From assembly GCF_026914265.1 (NCBI RefSeq), contig NC_069122.1, positions 33,035,473 to 33,099,472 on the forward strand: a stretch of 64,000 bases of DNA, read 5' to 3'. Below, one piece after another: positions 25,267 through 38,655 of the stretch (position 1 is the stretch's first letter; the number at the start of each line of letters is the position of its first letter). Below the pieces are notes generated by a model. It was not told where the DNA came from and did no database searches. It was given only the letters and a program-made list of their open reading frames with translations. The DNA comes from Mya arenaria (taxonomy: Eukaryota; Mollusca; Bivalvia; Myida; Myidae). The position numbers and the translations under genes were made by a program.

Positions 25267-28200
25267 GTATTCATGAATAGTATGTCACACTTTCAATTAT
25301 ATCCTATTGCATTCATACGAGAATGAATGCCAATATATGCTGCGTTGAAAATATGTCTGAAATGATGAAAGATATGGCCCATTACATTTAAGAAATTATT
25401 TTGGTATACTACATTTTCCTTATGGTTGTTCTTTCTTTGTTGCTATAATCGAAATTGGCATCTTAAAACCTGTAAAGATTGGACCAATTCTAATAAAGTT
25501 ATATAACACGAAGGCGTGTAAAAGTATTAATATTGTATTAATATTGTGTAAGACAGTTTAAATGTGTCTTGAACCATTTGTGACGCGGGAAAAGCGCTCG
25601 ATTTTAAACAAGTTAAAATTAAAGTTTAGTATTTCATAAACAAATAGTAATGTGATGGCCATTTCAAAACAATTGCCTGATGCCTAAATTAAACCTATAT
25701 TTACAACGTATTATATTTATATTAATTTAAAACTGAAAGTGATGCAGTCAATAAGTATATCACAACCATTCATACTTTAAATGGTATTTTTTATTTGAGT
25801 ATACATGGTGTGCGTTGCTTAAGCTCTTTGTTACTAAAACCTCTACAACCAAATCTTATTGCTTCAATATTATAATGGATTGCTCTTTTTGGAATAAGGT
25901 CGTTTATCGGAGAGTATTTGCTTAAGCAATTCGCATACGGTATGCTTGCCTGCAGTTTTGATTGACTAAAATTATCGCCTTAAGCAAAAGTGGATTAGGG
26001 AGAAGACAACATTAAGCTGTCGAGAACTACTTGAATTCACTATGTTTAAGAGCGTAGCACACTACAATTTGTTTCTGGAATGTTAGCGAAAAGCGTAAAT
26101 ATTGCGAAAGAAAATATCCGAATTTCGATTAAAACAGATTTCCATCCAAGCGCAAAACATGTTGCAATTACTTAAATACTTTACTGTATAACATAAATGA
26201 CGTCACCAGAATAACATTTAATCCTGCTGTTTCCCATGGTAGTGACAGGTTTGTCTTTGCTTTTATTGATATGATCTTCCCTCTTCCTTTGAAACTGATT
26301 GTTTGTAGTTAAAGTTTGATGTTTGGTTCCCGGCTTGCATTGTTTGTGCAACATGGCTCGAAAACAAAACAGTTTGCTAACGTGAGCGACTGTTAGCGTT
26401 AAGTAAAGGCAGTGCTGTTCTCGAAGATCTCGTTTTATTAAGTGTATGTATGAGAAGTGTTAAATTGGCTATACTATTCGGAATACACCTTAAAATATCA
26501 AAATAAAGATAGTGTATATACAAATGTACTTATAGGAATAATCTTGGCGTTATATATATTTGAATCGGTAACACTGAAACTAGCATCCTTTTAAACGTTT
26601 GTGAGAATTTCCTGTAGTTTTATACAATTAACGAATTATATATTTCATGAAAATACATTGAAACAGCACACACGATGGAAAATCAAGTCGTAGAATTCAC
26701 GAGTATAACGGATCAGTTCCGCTCAATGTTGAGGAAAAACTAAGTGGAGTAAAATAAAAACAAATATACATTATCGTTTCTTAATTTGCGTCAACTGAAC
26801 CTTTCAATCGGTCAATTTTTCTCTTGCTCAGACTAGCGTCGTTAGGTCATGAAAGTCGGAAATGGTGTCTTGATATTGGCAAGTTGAAGTACAATTCATG
26901 CACTGACAGTTAAGAACCTTTTCGACTTTCAAGACTTAAGGATACAATTCATAACAAAAGCAAAGCAACTGATTTTAATAATGCACATTACATGCACAGA
27001 TAATTTGTTAAAATTATTAATCAATATATTTTAATACACATTTTCTTCATGTATTTGAAGACCCATTATTCCTGAATACCAAGACTCGATTCTCCATAAA
27101 TTGATTGTGACAACTATTAAACACATATTGTCAAGGATTGTTGAGATAACTAAAATGCTATAGTGTTTCCCCTTTCCTTTTTGATATTTTGCAATGAAAG
27201 GTATCTACGGTATACACATATTTTGTTCTTTACTTAAAATAGTTGCAATCTGTACACATAGATATACATAAAAAAGATATATATATATATATATATGGGG
27301 TGTCGATTTGACATTTGCCTGCTAGCCATATCTCTGAAGTTTGCATAATCTGTAATATATCTAGACATCATCCTCAATGATTGTGAGCTTAATTTTAATA
27401 AAGCAAAATAAACACTTCAGGGACAGCCCTTGTTCGCCAAACAACTGTTCATGACTATGGTTAAAACCACAAGGGCAAAGTCCACAGACAAATATCGAGA
27501 GACACACAACGTTCATTAAAACGCAAACAAATCACTTACTTAAGAAAGCAGACAGACCACTTATAAAACAACGCAGACATAACACACATACATCGAACTT
27601 TATTTGCAAAGGTTTTGTTACCGCCTTATAGTCTGGAGTCAAGTCTACTCGTCACGCTGTGAATAAATAATTCTAAATGATCTTCTGCCATGCAGGGAAC
27701 TTGTCAATGAACTTCAGACAACTTTATCTGGATAGACCGGTGACAAGTATGCGCTTTGCATAACTTTGTCATAAGCATTATATATTTACAACATATCTCT
27801 TCCGTTATGGCAAATGAAATATGAGTATGCTCATTCATTTATTGGTGAAGTGGAAATATTTTCAAACAGTCATATTGGTTACGGATATAGATAAAACAAA
27901 ACAAAACTCAGGCAGATTTTGATAATATATTCCGCCATTTTTGTTTTTGATTTAGTAGTTACCTTAAAAATGTTTATTGATTAACAAAAACTGAATTTAA
28001 TTGATACTTCAAAAACGTTTTTTTTTCATGTATGCCGTGAAACGTATACACTTCACCAATTATTTTATGAAATAAACCGTTTTAATATAATGATGCCCTT
28101 ACGCATTTTTTTTAATTCTTCCTAAAGTTATTGCATTCAACGAAACATGTAATGAATATTGGTGTTACAGTGTACAAAGAAGTCGAAAGACGAAACATTA

Positions 28201-30849
28201 TTCAACTGCCTATAATTATTCAAGTTACAAACCGATTGACTTGTCGTCTAGATGTTTAGCTGAAATGCATGGTGTATGTTATACTATACTGAAAAACTTA
28301 AGAGGTTGTCAGCTATCCTGGGGCTGCTTTCACTAACAAAGAACAACTAGTTGCAAAACAAACCAAACAGAGACTTTTCGGCCACCTGAGTGGATCATTT
28401 TATAGTATACAAACAGTTATGGTGCAAACTGCTATGGCTTTCAAAAGGTAACCAATAAACTGATAGTTAATGCTAAAAAGACAGAATGACATTTGGAGAA
28501 ATAATTGGGAGACATCTGTAAAGAATTCATTGTACGGTTTTGAGTGCGTTAGGTTAAGTAAACAGGTTTGGAATGTTAATAATTTCTTATTGTGCTTTAA
28601 ACAAAAGTTGATTTATTGTAACATAACTTTAAATTATACAAACTCCCCACGATATGACACATATATTAATATTTTAAATCTCTGCTGAACTCCAGGGAAA
28701 ATACCTTTGTATTAATTTACCATTTTAAAAAAAAACACAAGTAAGATTTCGATGTTCTAGCCAGAAATTATTTTTCGAAACTTGTCAGCATTTCGTGATT
28801 CCGAGAGAGTTTAGTTTAATTATATTTTATTGTTTTTTTCTGTCAACAGTATAAATTACATTCAGTTTACACATACACAATCAAATCAAACAAAATAAAA
28901 CAAATTGGTTTGGGTACAAGTTATGACAACATTAGTTTCAGTCCTTCAAAAACAATTATATTTTCATCGATGATATAATGGAATACAGGATATCCAGAGT
29001 TTTATCAATCTTATGCAAAGTGTATAAGATAACAAAATATAAATCATGTTTTTTTTCGTTGATGAAATAATCACTGATAACTCAATTATTTAATGTTATT
29101 GGGTTTTTTTTGTATATTGTATTATCGGTTGGAGGCTTTTCTTTAAAAATAAATTTGTTGAACTATTCTCCGAATTCTGAGAATAGACGTCGTTTTTGCT
29201 TGTAAACCAAGTGATATATTAGGTCATAAACGATACCGCATTTAGTATTGTTCCACAATGAAGTTTTGACAATGGTACGGAAGTCGGGTTTTCATTTTTT
29301 AACTCCATTATGTCCGGAGACCAAATCGATAGTATTCACTTGCAAAACATGCTACACATGCGCGCAAAACAATGACAAATTAAAGAAAGAACAAAAACGC
29401 AGCCTTTCGCAGCAGTGACAAAACTTGATCTTGAGAACAATTTTGATGAACTCTTTAAAGAATGTTGACCACAAATCAAATTCTGGTAAAGAACCAGAGA
29501 AAGGGCTCCGTCATTCAGATCCTCGGTCATTTTGATCAAAAACAATCTCGGAGGTATGCCGGTACATTAGTTGAAGTAGTTCGTATTTTTTTTAATTATA
29601 TCATTAATTAAATGTAGTGTTTCGCTTGTATTTATTGATCGAAGTTCAATTTTATTGCCAGTGAAGTGTATTATTGCAAACATAATTAAGATTCCGAAGA
29701 GTTAATTCATTAAGTTTAAATGCTAATTAATTAACTACACAATCTACTTAAGCGGACTTAAACATACCGAATTTTGAGAATATAAACCGTCCAAATACAT
29801 CCGAGGTTGTTTTCGATAAAAATGACCGATTAGTTCCGGAATAGGGCTCCGTCAGCAGAATAGACTGCGCCATGTTTCGAAATACAAAATAAATGCTTCC
29901 GAGCAAAATACATTCAGTGGGCTCTTGGATTTATATTAAAATGTTGATTTGTACTGAACTTTAAATGCGAAAAAAAGTTTAACAGGCACGTATGCGCTTC
30001 TGTATATATAAGTATGAATTGATCAATACTCGTTGAATAAATGTTTTCAACAACTTAAGTGGCGAAAGCGATCGTTTTTAGTAAAACAGTCAATTATAAA
30101 GTATGTTGTATTCATAAAATATAGACATTTTGTTTGTTTTATACCATTCTCCTTCCGCATAATTAAGCGTTATTTTTATTTATATAATTGATAAAAAAAA
30201 AAAAAAATTGCTGAAAGTACTGGTAATCTCAAAATGTGTTGATCAAATACATATAAAAATATTGATGTAATCTGTGTTTGTCATTTCTGTGTGTCTTGCT
30301 GAACATCTCTATAAGGCTTCGATCCCCTTATCCAAGCTCACAGTATAATTTTCAGATGTTTGCTATGTCTCTGTGTGTTAAATTGGTTCTAAGTCTATAA
30401 TTGGATATTAATTGAGAGCGTTCATCAAAAACTACAATTTTTTAAAGATGCAGCTATTTGTTGTTCTTTTTAAAAGAAAATGCATTGGCTCTGATTTGAT
30501 GTATTATCAAACATGATTGCCATGGCTAACAGAACGCATCTATTTGTCTAGATGTCCAAACCTAGCGATTGATATGCATTTCCGATTAACTGAATATCCC
30601 GGAACGGATAATACGAACGCAGACAGTTCTTGAATAAACATAATGGATAAGTGCAATCAGTATTTCCAAGAAAACAATTCGATTGCACTTATACATAATG
30701 TGTGTTCATGCATTGTCTAACATTAAGTATACATAATGAGTAGATTATTTTGCATTAATATTTGTCATTTTAATTTATCGAAATTACGGTTTTTTTCTTC
30801 AAAATTATTAAGGGTTGCGTTTCGTTTAACATGAAATTGCCCTTCTTGA
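25267..30849. other. long non-coding stretch
   Basis: Nothing beyond a short TA run at 27276-27296 and scattered poly-A/T runs. No exon could be supported on either strand. Confidence 0.4.
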
Positions 30850-32130
30850 TATATTCAATAGCACTTTAAGATATATTTATGATATTCTAGGTTTGGATAA
30901 TCCGGTATTTACAGTTAATATTAAATCGATACACCCTTCACAATTGCAACTTAATAAATCCTATTCATCCAATTTAAAAGCATCCTATTTAGATCTGCAA
31001 CTCGGGAGTAAGGATATATTGAATATAAATCTTTATGATAAATGTGATGAATTTTATTTTGAAATAACTAATTACCCTTCTTTAGATGGAGATGTTCCTA
31101 GTTCACCATCATATGGTATTTTTATTGCACAGTTGATAAGATTCGCAAGAATATGTACAGATGTCAAAAAATGGCTCTCGCAGAAAACTTATGACGGCAA
31201 AATTCAGAACAGGGTTTCAGATATTAATTAATTTAGGATTTTTGTCTCAAAATTTGTTAATGGTCATTATAATATCATATGAAAGTACAATAGTAGTCTT
31301 AAATCGCTGATTGCTAATAGTATTGCTCATCCCGATTTTGATAGTGATGTTTTGAAGAAAATTTGTAAAACTAAAATGTTTCCAGCAGGTAGTTGGGTAG
31401 ATAGACTCAATGAATTGCTTGGATTTTATTTAAACCGTAGATATAAAGGCAATACTTTGTAGAGTACTTGCCTTATAGCTTTTGAAGATGAATTCATGAC
31501 GTTTTTATTTGTTCCCAGTTTTAGTACAATGATGCTTTTTTATTATGAAACCCATGATCACACAGTCTTAAACCTTTTGTTTTCTAAGGCAGACTATGTG
31601 TGATGCCCATAGTTTCAAACAGTAACTGCATCGTATCTGAAAGTTTTGCATTAGGTACACTAAATTGTTTTTCCTCCGTCTGCAGATAGAGTTGGAATCT
31701 CTAATAATTGACGTACTTGGGGTTTACCTATTAAGTTTATTATGATTTGTTGTATTATTAAGTTTCCTCAAGTTAATGCATACTTTGATAAGATTAACCT
31801 TTTATGTATTTTCTTTATTCAGGATTGTTGGGATAAAAGTATAAACGTGAGGTTTGTGCACGTAATCTGTTTTAAACCCCCAGTAAATTTACATTTTACT
31901 GACCGTCCCAAGGCGGGTACAACAATCCTTGATAAACATACCTAGTATTTTTTATATAGTATATATGCACTGTGTCGTTTGTGGAGTTTTATGCTGTTGT
32001 TCCATGTTTCTTGTTTGGGGTTTGTTTTGTTTTTTGTGTTCTATGTCTTTGGCGTTCACCCTGTGCTATTAAACGGATTTATGTTTAAACTTTTGGCTAC
32101 TGAGCTTGTTTCTGTAGTGTTTCACATAGT
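30850..32130 (+). mobile_element. 5'-truncated retroelement, copy B
   Basis: It starts within a reverse-transcriptase domain (30855-31231 and decayed continuation to about 31600) and ends with the 3' region shared with copy A (24932-25266). Stops and lost catalytic residues show that it is dead. The family could be a Penelope-like or another non-LTR type; I cannot decide from the fragment. Confidence 0.72.
30855..31231 (+). pseudogene. reverse-transcriptase fragment (C-terminal palm/thumb side)
   Basis: The frame runs through RYIYDILGLDNP, the position where this RT type normally carries a RYIDD catalytic box; one catalytic Asp is replaced by Tyr. It continues with ASYLDLQL, LYDKCDEFYFEI and SPSYGIFIAQLIRFARIC, blocks I recognise from RT-like ORFs common in mollusc and other invertebrate genomes. 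It stops at 31229-31231. Downstream, similar residues can still be followed to about 31500, interrupted by further stops. No 5' part of the domain is seen, so the copy is truncated. Confidence 0.72.
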
Positions 32131-32172
32131 ATTTAAAATCATGCATAATTATGTAAACCCTTTTAACTACAG

Positions 32173-32378
32173 CGAAAAGCCCGGTAGTAAAAACTATTAA
32201 GCAAAAATCATGTTTAGACGCACTAGGCAAGGACCAAAAAGACGCTGAACGAGATACACAAAATGTACACACTACACAGACAGAATACTCATCTATCAAA
32301 GTAGTCCAATCAATAAATAATGGTGTTACCATCTGTAAACGGACAGCGAAGGGCAAGTGTACTGGGGATATGAACTAG
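32173..32378 (+). CDS. tentative terminal exon, unrecognised gene
   Basis: An acceptor-like CTACAG (32167-32172) is followed by a frame open to TAG at 32376-32378. The peptide is polar and protein-like (KQKSCLDALGKDQKDAERD, then TQTEYSSIKVVQS), resembling a cytoplasmic tail. AATAAA occurs at 32475-32480, about 100 bp after the stop. It lies immediately after retroelement copy B. No upstream partner exon was identified and no family is recognised. A chance frame remains possible. Confidence 0.28.
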
Positions 32379-32480
32379 TTGGAGCGCGCAACATCATCAA
32401 ATCATTCAAAGTCCCGTGATGGTAAGTATGTGACAGTAGCTTTTATCTGCAGCTATCTCTGTGTATAACTGGGTAATAAA

Positions 32481-33544
32481 ACGTATTTTGAATCAGTAAA
32501 ACCCTGCGTTCGTCTGTTTCGTCCTTAAGGGGAGTTGTACGTTTAAAAATGCTTTGAATCGACATTTAGTTCTGATTTTTTTTTAGAATTTACTATATTT
32601 TAGCTTAATCGATTAAAGTCTGAGGTATGATTGTTTTTAGAAAAAGGACACATAACATACAGAAAAAACGTCTAGGACTCAAGACATTTGGATATATCTG
32701 ATTTGGTACCACTGAAAAGACTTTATGTTTTAAGTTATAAGATTGAGGAAAGTGCGGTGGCATAGAAGTAACATAATTATGCGATTTGTTGTTCGCGTGA
32801 CCGAGACTTGCTAACTCGTTTCTACGAATAAGTATGTCCTGATCTCGTGGAAACGATTAACTAAGTCGTGGCCGTGAGAAAGCATATGTCAACCCCAGGA
32901 CAGCCTAGTACAAAACAACAATGAATATCAATGAGTACTTATAGATAAAAAAGGCATACTTCCATCATGGTTAGGCTTTTGGGTTTATGTCTGTATATCC
33001 TATAGCATTATTAGTAAATCTGAATGAGGAGGTGAATAATATAAAGCAATATTTTGCCCTCAAGAAGTAAATAAAACTAAATAGGTTCTAGATACTCTTT
33101 CGCATGCAGAGGATTTGTCACTCAACTACGGTGACCCAAATCGTTTAAGCCGGTGAGAAATAGTAGGCTTTTGTATTTTCATTCAGTATTTATTGATGAA
33201 AAGGTCAGGTTTTAGACAATGCAATGATTAAAGATAAATCGTATTGTTTGTACAAACAGATTGAAACACGATTCCACTTTAGAATGCATGCGTTATTTGG
33301 AATTGTTTTGATATTTTCCCCAATACTGAATAAAAACACATACTTGTACACACGTGTACATGTCTCAATGCAACGATGCTGTAGATTTCAACATTCCAAA
33401 GGAGAATGTGTATAAACATGCTATCAACACATACATTGGTACGTCGATGAATATTCTGTTTTAAGTCGCAGGTTAGTATTTATCCGAATACTTGGTTTGA
33501 GGATATGAGAAAACAAATTGTTTTACTCTAAGTTTTGAATTTTA
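32481..33544. other. non-coding stretch
   Basis: No supported gene. At about 32805-32875 there is a decayed relative of the TAACTCG/ATCTCGA repeats seen at 24090-24280. Confidence 0.35.
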
Positions 33545-34290
33545 TATATGCAAAGGCACAGTATGAAAGCTTAGATATGCAGTAGCACATGCAGATATAA
33601 ACCAACTTTTGAATTGCGGATGTACAATAGCACAGTATTGAAGATCGAATACAGAGTAGCAAACGCAGATATATGGACGAAGTTTTTTTCTGTAACGAAT
33701 CTCAGGACAATTATTTAATAAATGTTTTACTCTCTGAAAACATAATTGTAAAAAAACAAATGTAAAAAATAAATCGAGTAAGAGACCGGGCTCGAATCGG
33801 TGTCGCCAAAATTGATGTCCAGTGTTGTATCCACTGTGCTACGAGGGCTTACCCTAAACCGAATATTAAAGCTATATACCTAACTTGGTAATATCACGTG
33901 ATAACATCGACTAGCCAATAACGCATAATAGTGAATTCTACTAGGTATACATACCTAGTCATCTTTTTTTAAAAATAAAATAAATAAATTGTAAACTATG
34001 TGGTACTTCATTTAGTTAGTTTCAATGCATTGTACACATCGAAACCAAGTTCTATGTTTTCGACAATTTTCTTTTTTTCGCTATTTCATCATACGGTGTA
34101 TAGCCCCTTTAAAGCTCGAATAGAGAGTAGCAAACGCAGACATAAACTTAGACTATAATAATTGTGGATGTAAAATAGCACAGTATCAACGCTCGAATAC
34201 AGAGAAGAAAACTCAGAAATATAGACGAAGTTTTTAATTATGGGTATACATTAAAGCAGTATTAAAGCACAATATAAAGTAGCAAATGGT
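33545..34290 (+). repeat. minisatellite (~75-85 bp unit) split by an insertion
   Basis: Degenerate units share GTA.AATAGCACAGTAT, CTCGAATA or ATCGAATA, CAGAGTAGCAAACGCAGA and GACGAAGTTTTT. Units occupy about 33545-33690 and again about 34110-34290. The 33700-34108 interval is unrelated to the units and looks like an inserted element. Confidence 0.7.
33700..34108 (-). mobile_element. inserted SINE- or MITE-like element with tRNA-like boxes
   Basis: On the minus strand, TAGCACAGTGGATA (33841-33828) fits an A box and CCGATTCGAGCCC (33800-33788) a B box, at tRNA-like spacing. The acceptor arms do not pair, so it is not a tRNA gene. The remainder includes an AT-rich tract and the word GGGGCTATACACCG near its other end. 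It interrupts an older minisatellite, which makes it the younger event. Confidence 0.5.
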
Positions 34291-37200
34291 GATTTATATC
34301 ATTTTTTTAAGAATATGAAGGAACGGATTATGGTCAAGTGCTTGAACTGCAAGGTATAATTTAAGTCACATTTATTGTCACATTTCAATTCTTTTTTAAT
34401 ATGAAGAGGTAGTCGGGGAGTTAAGATTAAATTGAAGCCATTACGGTTGTAAGTTATACCGATAGCAAGCCTTGTATTGAATTGTTGATTTGCAGTAAGA
34501 ACATATTGTACGCGAGATTTGGAATGCAGTATTGAATATCTGATTCTGAAATGCACTAATCTACTTGTATCTAAACAAACTCTTGTTGCATTATCCTTTT
34601 TTGAAATGAGACAAAAGATAATTCCCGAATGAAAACATTTTTGACGTATTTCCAATTACCACCCTTTATATCTTGCATATAAATGGTCTAGAATGTATTT
34701 GTAGACCAGAAGCAAATTATGTTACTATCTGTTAAGTTTAAACTAATGAAAGTTTTACTTTTTAGTTAGGATAGGACATTTTAGCTAAATTTTCAGCAGA
34801 CATAATTTTTTTCACCATTTTTTAGGACAAATTATCTTATCACTCAGACCTTTTTTGACACATAACATATGTTTTTGAACAACGGTAAAACAAGGCAACT
34901 TTTAAACAAGAAATTCACTAAAACTTTTTAAGATCGGTGCCACATGTTTAGTCGAAACAATAAGTATCTTTGAAAAAAGATACACGGCCGTGGAAAACCA
35001 GCGGGATGACTAGTGTCCGAATGGTTTAAATGTTCGACATTTAATAGAAACTGTTTTTGGTATAATTGTTGTTGGGTAATCCTAAAGCAGTTAAGTTTTT
35101 TAGTAAAGAAAATCGTAACCATATTACAGAGTATTGCAATGTTTGGCTAAACACTTGTTATTGTACAATACAGAAATGTATTCACCCCTAAAAATGAAAC
35201 GAAACGCTATATTATGTATTACTTATGGTACGTTGTCAATATATATGACCAACAGGAACCGTGAAGTTCTTTAGAACATTTGTTTATACTATAGCGATCG
35301 ACATTGAAGGTAGTAAGCCATTTTCTTGTAGCTTGCAACTAAACGTTCTTATATATATAACAATATCAAATTTAACAATATCAACTTCAATAGAATAATA
35401 AATCATTTTTTAACATAATGAAACATAAAATAACTCTTCATACTACTTTAAAATCACTAGTAAGAATTCTCTTCTTTATCTTTATTGTCAGCGTTTGGTA
35501 TGCAGTATCCCTTTATTTCTATATCGTCAGCTAATTGGTCATTATTCAATCACAACCTCCAAATACCGTTTTTGTTCAGTAGGTTTCACGCGACAATCAA
35601 CCCCAAAAAACAATGTGTGTACTTTTCTAGCGTTTTACTCGTTGCGTTTAATGGAAAGATCATTAGCGTGGAAATAAAATTGTTCAACCTTTTAAACAAT
35701 CAGAGATCTAATGAGCTCGTCTCCGATACTGCTTTATTTTATATGACTAATTTTACATTGACCAATGGGATTTATAATTTAAGTTTATAATGACCAATGA
35801 AAATCTAAATCTTACTCATTTCTTTTCTGCGAATTTCACAGGAAGTCAGTGTGAATTCAGACGGCCTTAAAACGGCGTAAAAATGCTTAGTCATTAAGTC
35901 AAAGTTATTGACCTATTTATACAGAAGTGTTACGTCTCTGAGAACATGTGTATCCTATTGCATTTGGATGTCTTAAATTGCTATTAGTTTTGGCCCATAT
36001 AAAGATGTTTCCAAGACGCCGACGACAATGACGTCGAAGACAACAAGGCTATGAAAATTCCTCGACATTTATCCTTCGAAAAATAAACAAACGAGTTTTA
36101 TACGAACACCTCGGTCATACATGATTCTGCATATCTTTTCCGTAAGCAATATCCAAAAAGTTAATTTACAGTGTGTCAAATTTTAGTCATATGGACGTTT
36201 ATTTATGTTTCGGTTGTACATAAGGGCATTATTAGTGCTCTTGTCATTAAAGAGCATTTTAAGCTTCTTCATTTAATATCATCACACTGATGCATATTGC
36301 ATGTATTTTAAATTGGCCGGTTCTTATTGAAATATTCGTATATTTTCTAAGGTCTTTTTTAGCTACATTTAAGTCTATGAAATAAATCACAAATCTGCAA
36401 AAGTTCAAAAATGTATGTCTTTAAATTGCAAAAATTTCAACGATATATACTTAAACTAACTATTAATCTAGTTAAAAGATAATTTACAAGTGTTAAGTCA
36501 TGTATACTATGGCGTTTAAAGAGCATGTAATACTTCTTACTATTTTGATAACTGAATTCAATCTGGTTTATCATTTGCTTTGTGTTTATTTTTTTGCAAC
36601 TCAGTAGAGAAATAGATGACGAGGTTCTTGCAGATCAAGCAGTGTCATATTGTACGCCAGGTTTTGATGATTGCCTTAAACGAGGGTCTACTCTTAAATG
36701 AAAATATTTGTGAAGCTATTGAGATTACCGCCCTTAGTACGCGGCATTCAGTTTACAATGGAGCTTGGTAGAAACTGTTGATATTAATAACAAGAATATA
36801 AATGCAGACAATGCTACGATATGCACTCGAGTACAATATTTATGCAAAAAACAAATCAATAACATTAATTATAATTGTATATCTTAACATATCAGAATGT
36901 TTAAGTCTTTAAATCATCGCGTACTGAAAACAGATTGACATACTGTTATGAGATTGTGCTTTATAGCATGCGTAGCTACACATACATAGGAAATGATATA
37001 CGGAATTAAAGGTGTTGCGAGCTCACTAATGCCAACACCGCAGTTTACTTGTCAATTCTTGTCAGTTCTAGTTCCGTTTGCACGACATATTCCTATTTGT
37101 AAAATTTATAAAACTATAGATGAGTAATAGCATTGTACATATAACTTGATGACGTAAAACACGAACTGGCAGATCCCAACCGTACATGTACAAGTAACGT

Positions 37201-37493
37201 TTAAAGCCGTTTATGTAAAACAATGCTGCTATAACACCGTTATGATTTCGTATACGTGTGTTACTTGCCAAAAGTTTGCACTAAGTCAACAGACTTGAGA
37301 CAAGCATCTTGGTCGATGATTGCGAATATTCTCAAGCCCGAATCTAGACTAAACTTGGATAGCTCTTTTATTGAATACAATGAATCATCTTAATTCCGTT
37401 GGTTTTACCAAATAAATGTAAATAATTGTACACTTTAAAAAAGTTATAAAAATTCAGCCAAGTTCATCATCAATACTCAACTAAAAAGTAATA
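34291..37493. other. non-coding stretch
   Basis: No supported gene. A 51-codon frame at 36616-36771 and frames at 34299-34655 and 35485-35790 were considered and not accepted (see rejected list). Confidence 0.35.
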
Positions 37494-37579
37494 ATGAAAG
37501 GAACATTCACAGATTTATTACTCTAAACTCATAAATAACAATGAGTTCAGAGTTTTAAATCTGCGAATGTTCCTTTCAT
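37494..37579. mobile_element. 86-bp foldback hairpin
   Basis: Arms 37494-37532 and 37541-37579 are 39-bp inverted repeats (ATGAAAGGAACATTC... against its complement) with four mismatches and an 8-base loop. As RNA it would form a long hairpin. Most likely a tiny MITE or foldback element; a microRNA-like precursor cannot be excluded from shape alone. No coding role. Confidence 0.7.
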
Positions 37580-38542
37580 ATATAAATTCTAGTATTATGT
37601 TTCGTTGTATATGGTTTGCTGCAGCAGCAAAGGACAAGGTTTTCATATAGTTTCTTAGTGGGGGGTTTTCGATTCATTTACACGAGTCATTACTCTACAG
37701 TTATGTCTGTTTATGGCAGTTAAAAACATTTAATAATAAGCGTCTAGAGGAATACATATGACACGGCGGGAAATGAAAAATATTTGATTATCACAGATGT
37801 ATCTGTAGGTGAATGCACGGTGATGTTGAATGAATTATTTGATTATAAATGTACACTTGGTTACAACCGAAATGCAATGTACAGAACCAGCAGGGGTAAT
37901 GTTATTTTTATGAACGTCAGCAGGCCTATACGTACAAAGAGAAATTTGGTGTGGACATTTTACACTGTCTGCAAAATTTATTTCCACGGGCAGCTATACA
38001 TGTGTATAGGTACAAGAACATATAGACAGTGTTCTCTGTATTAACTAGGGGTAAAATATTCAGTCTTCGTTTCCCTTTGACGCATGTAACGATCATATGG
38101 CACATATTCAGACGGCTTCCGACTCCCTTCCGCCGAGTACCTTTGCCTTAAGCAAGCATTGTTTGGACCTCTGGTATATCTATATCCATTGCAGTTTTAT
38201 GCCTGAAGTGTAACGTTCGTCAGCCAAAAATTAATACATTGTTTTGAGAACTCGTCTGGATGTTTGTGTAGTCTAAAATAATAGACGTGTTATACGGGAT
38301 TCTTCCAATCCCTAACGTCTAAACGGGAATGTGCAAAAAACGGGGGTGTTTTAAAAATATTGAAATTGTTTTAAGTAAGTATTTTATGGTTGAAATTGAT
38401 CATAAAGAGTTATATTCATATTTTACCATGTAAGTGAAATGTTATTTTGCACTAAACAAGCATTTAGTGCATTAAAACAAGTTGTTTACCTTTCCAATGA
38501 AACGAAAGTTGACTGACACAGACAACAATTATGCGAAGGGGA
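37580..38542. other. non-coding stretch, nothing recognised
   Basis: The frame at 37784-38044 (cysteine and tyrosine rich) has no splice context or family resemblance. Confidence 0.35.
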
Positions 38543-38655
38543 ACAACTCGATACAATCGTAATAGCTCGGCCTCCTCCGACAAAGCTTCGAGATAGACCT
38601 CGTTATACAATCGTAACAACTCGGCCATGGCCGAAATGTTCCGAGCGATTTAAAA
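38543..38655. repeat. two-unit repeat with ACAATCGTAA.A.CTCGG words
   Basis: Two units about 57 bp apart share TACAATCGTAA, then TAGCTCGGCC or CAACTCGGCC, followed by short CG-containing complementary words (CCGAGC, GCTCGG, GGCCGA). A related single copy is at 44993-45060, suggesting a dispersed family. Confidence 0.5.

Noticed and set aside
33788..33841. tRNA gene on the minus strand
   Set aside because: A and B boxes are present but the acceptor stem does not pair, so it is called SINE-like only.
36616..36771. 51-codon plus-strand frame (HIVRQVLMIALNEGLLLNEN) behind a pyrimidine tract and AG
   Set aside because: Peptide composition is plausible, but an overlapping frame is also open, there is no partner exon and no family is recognised.
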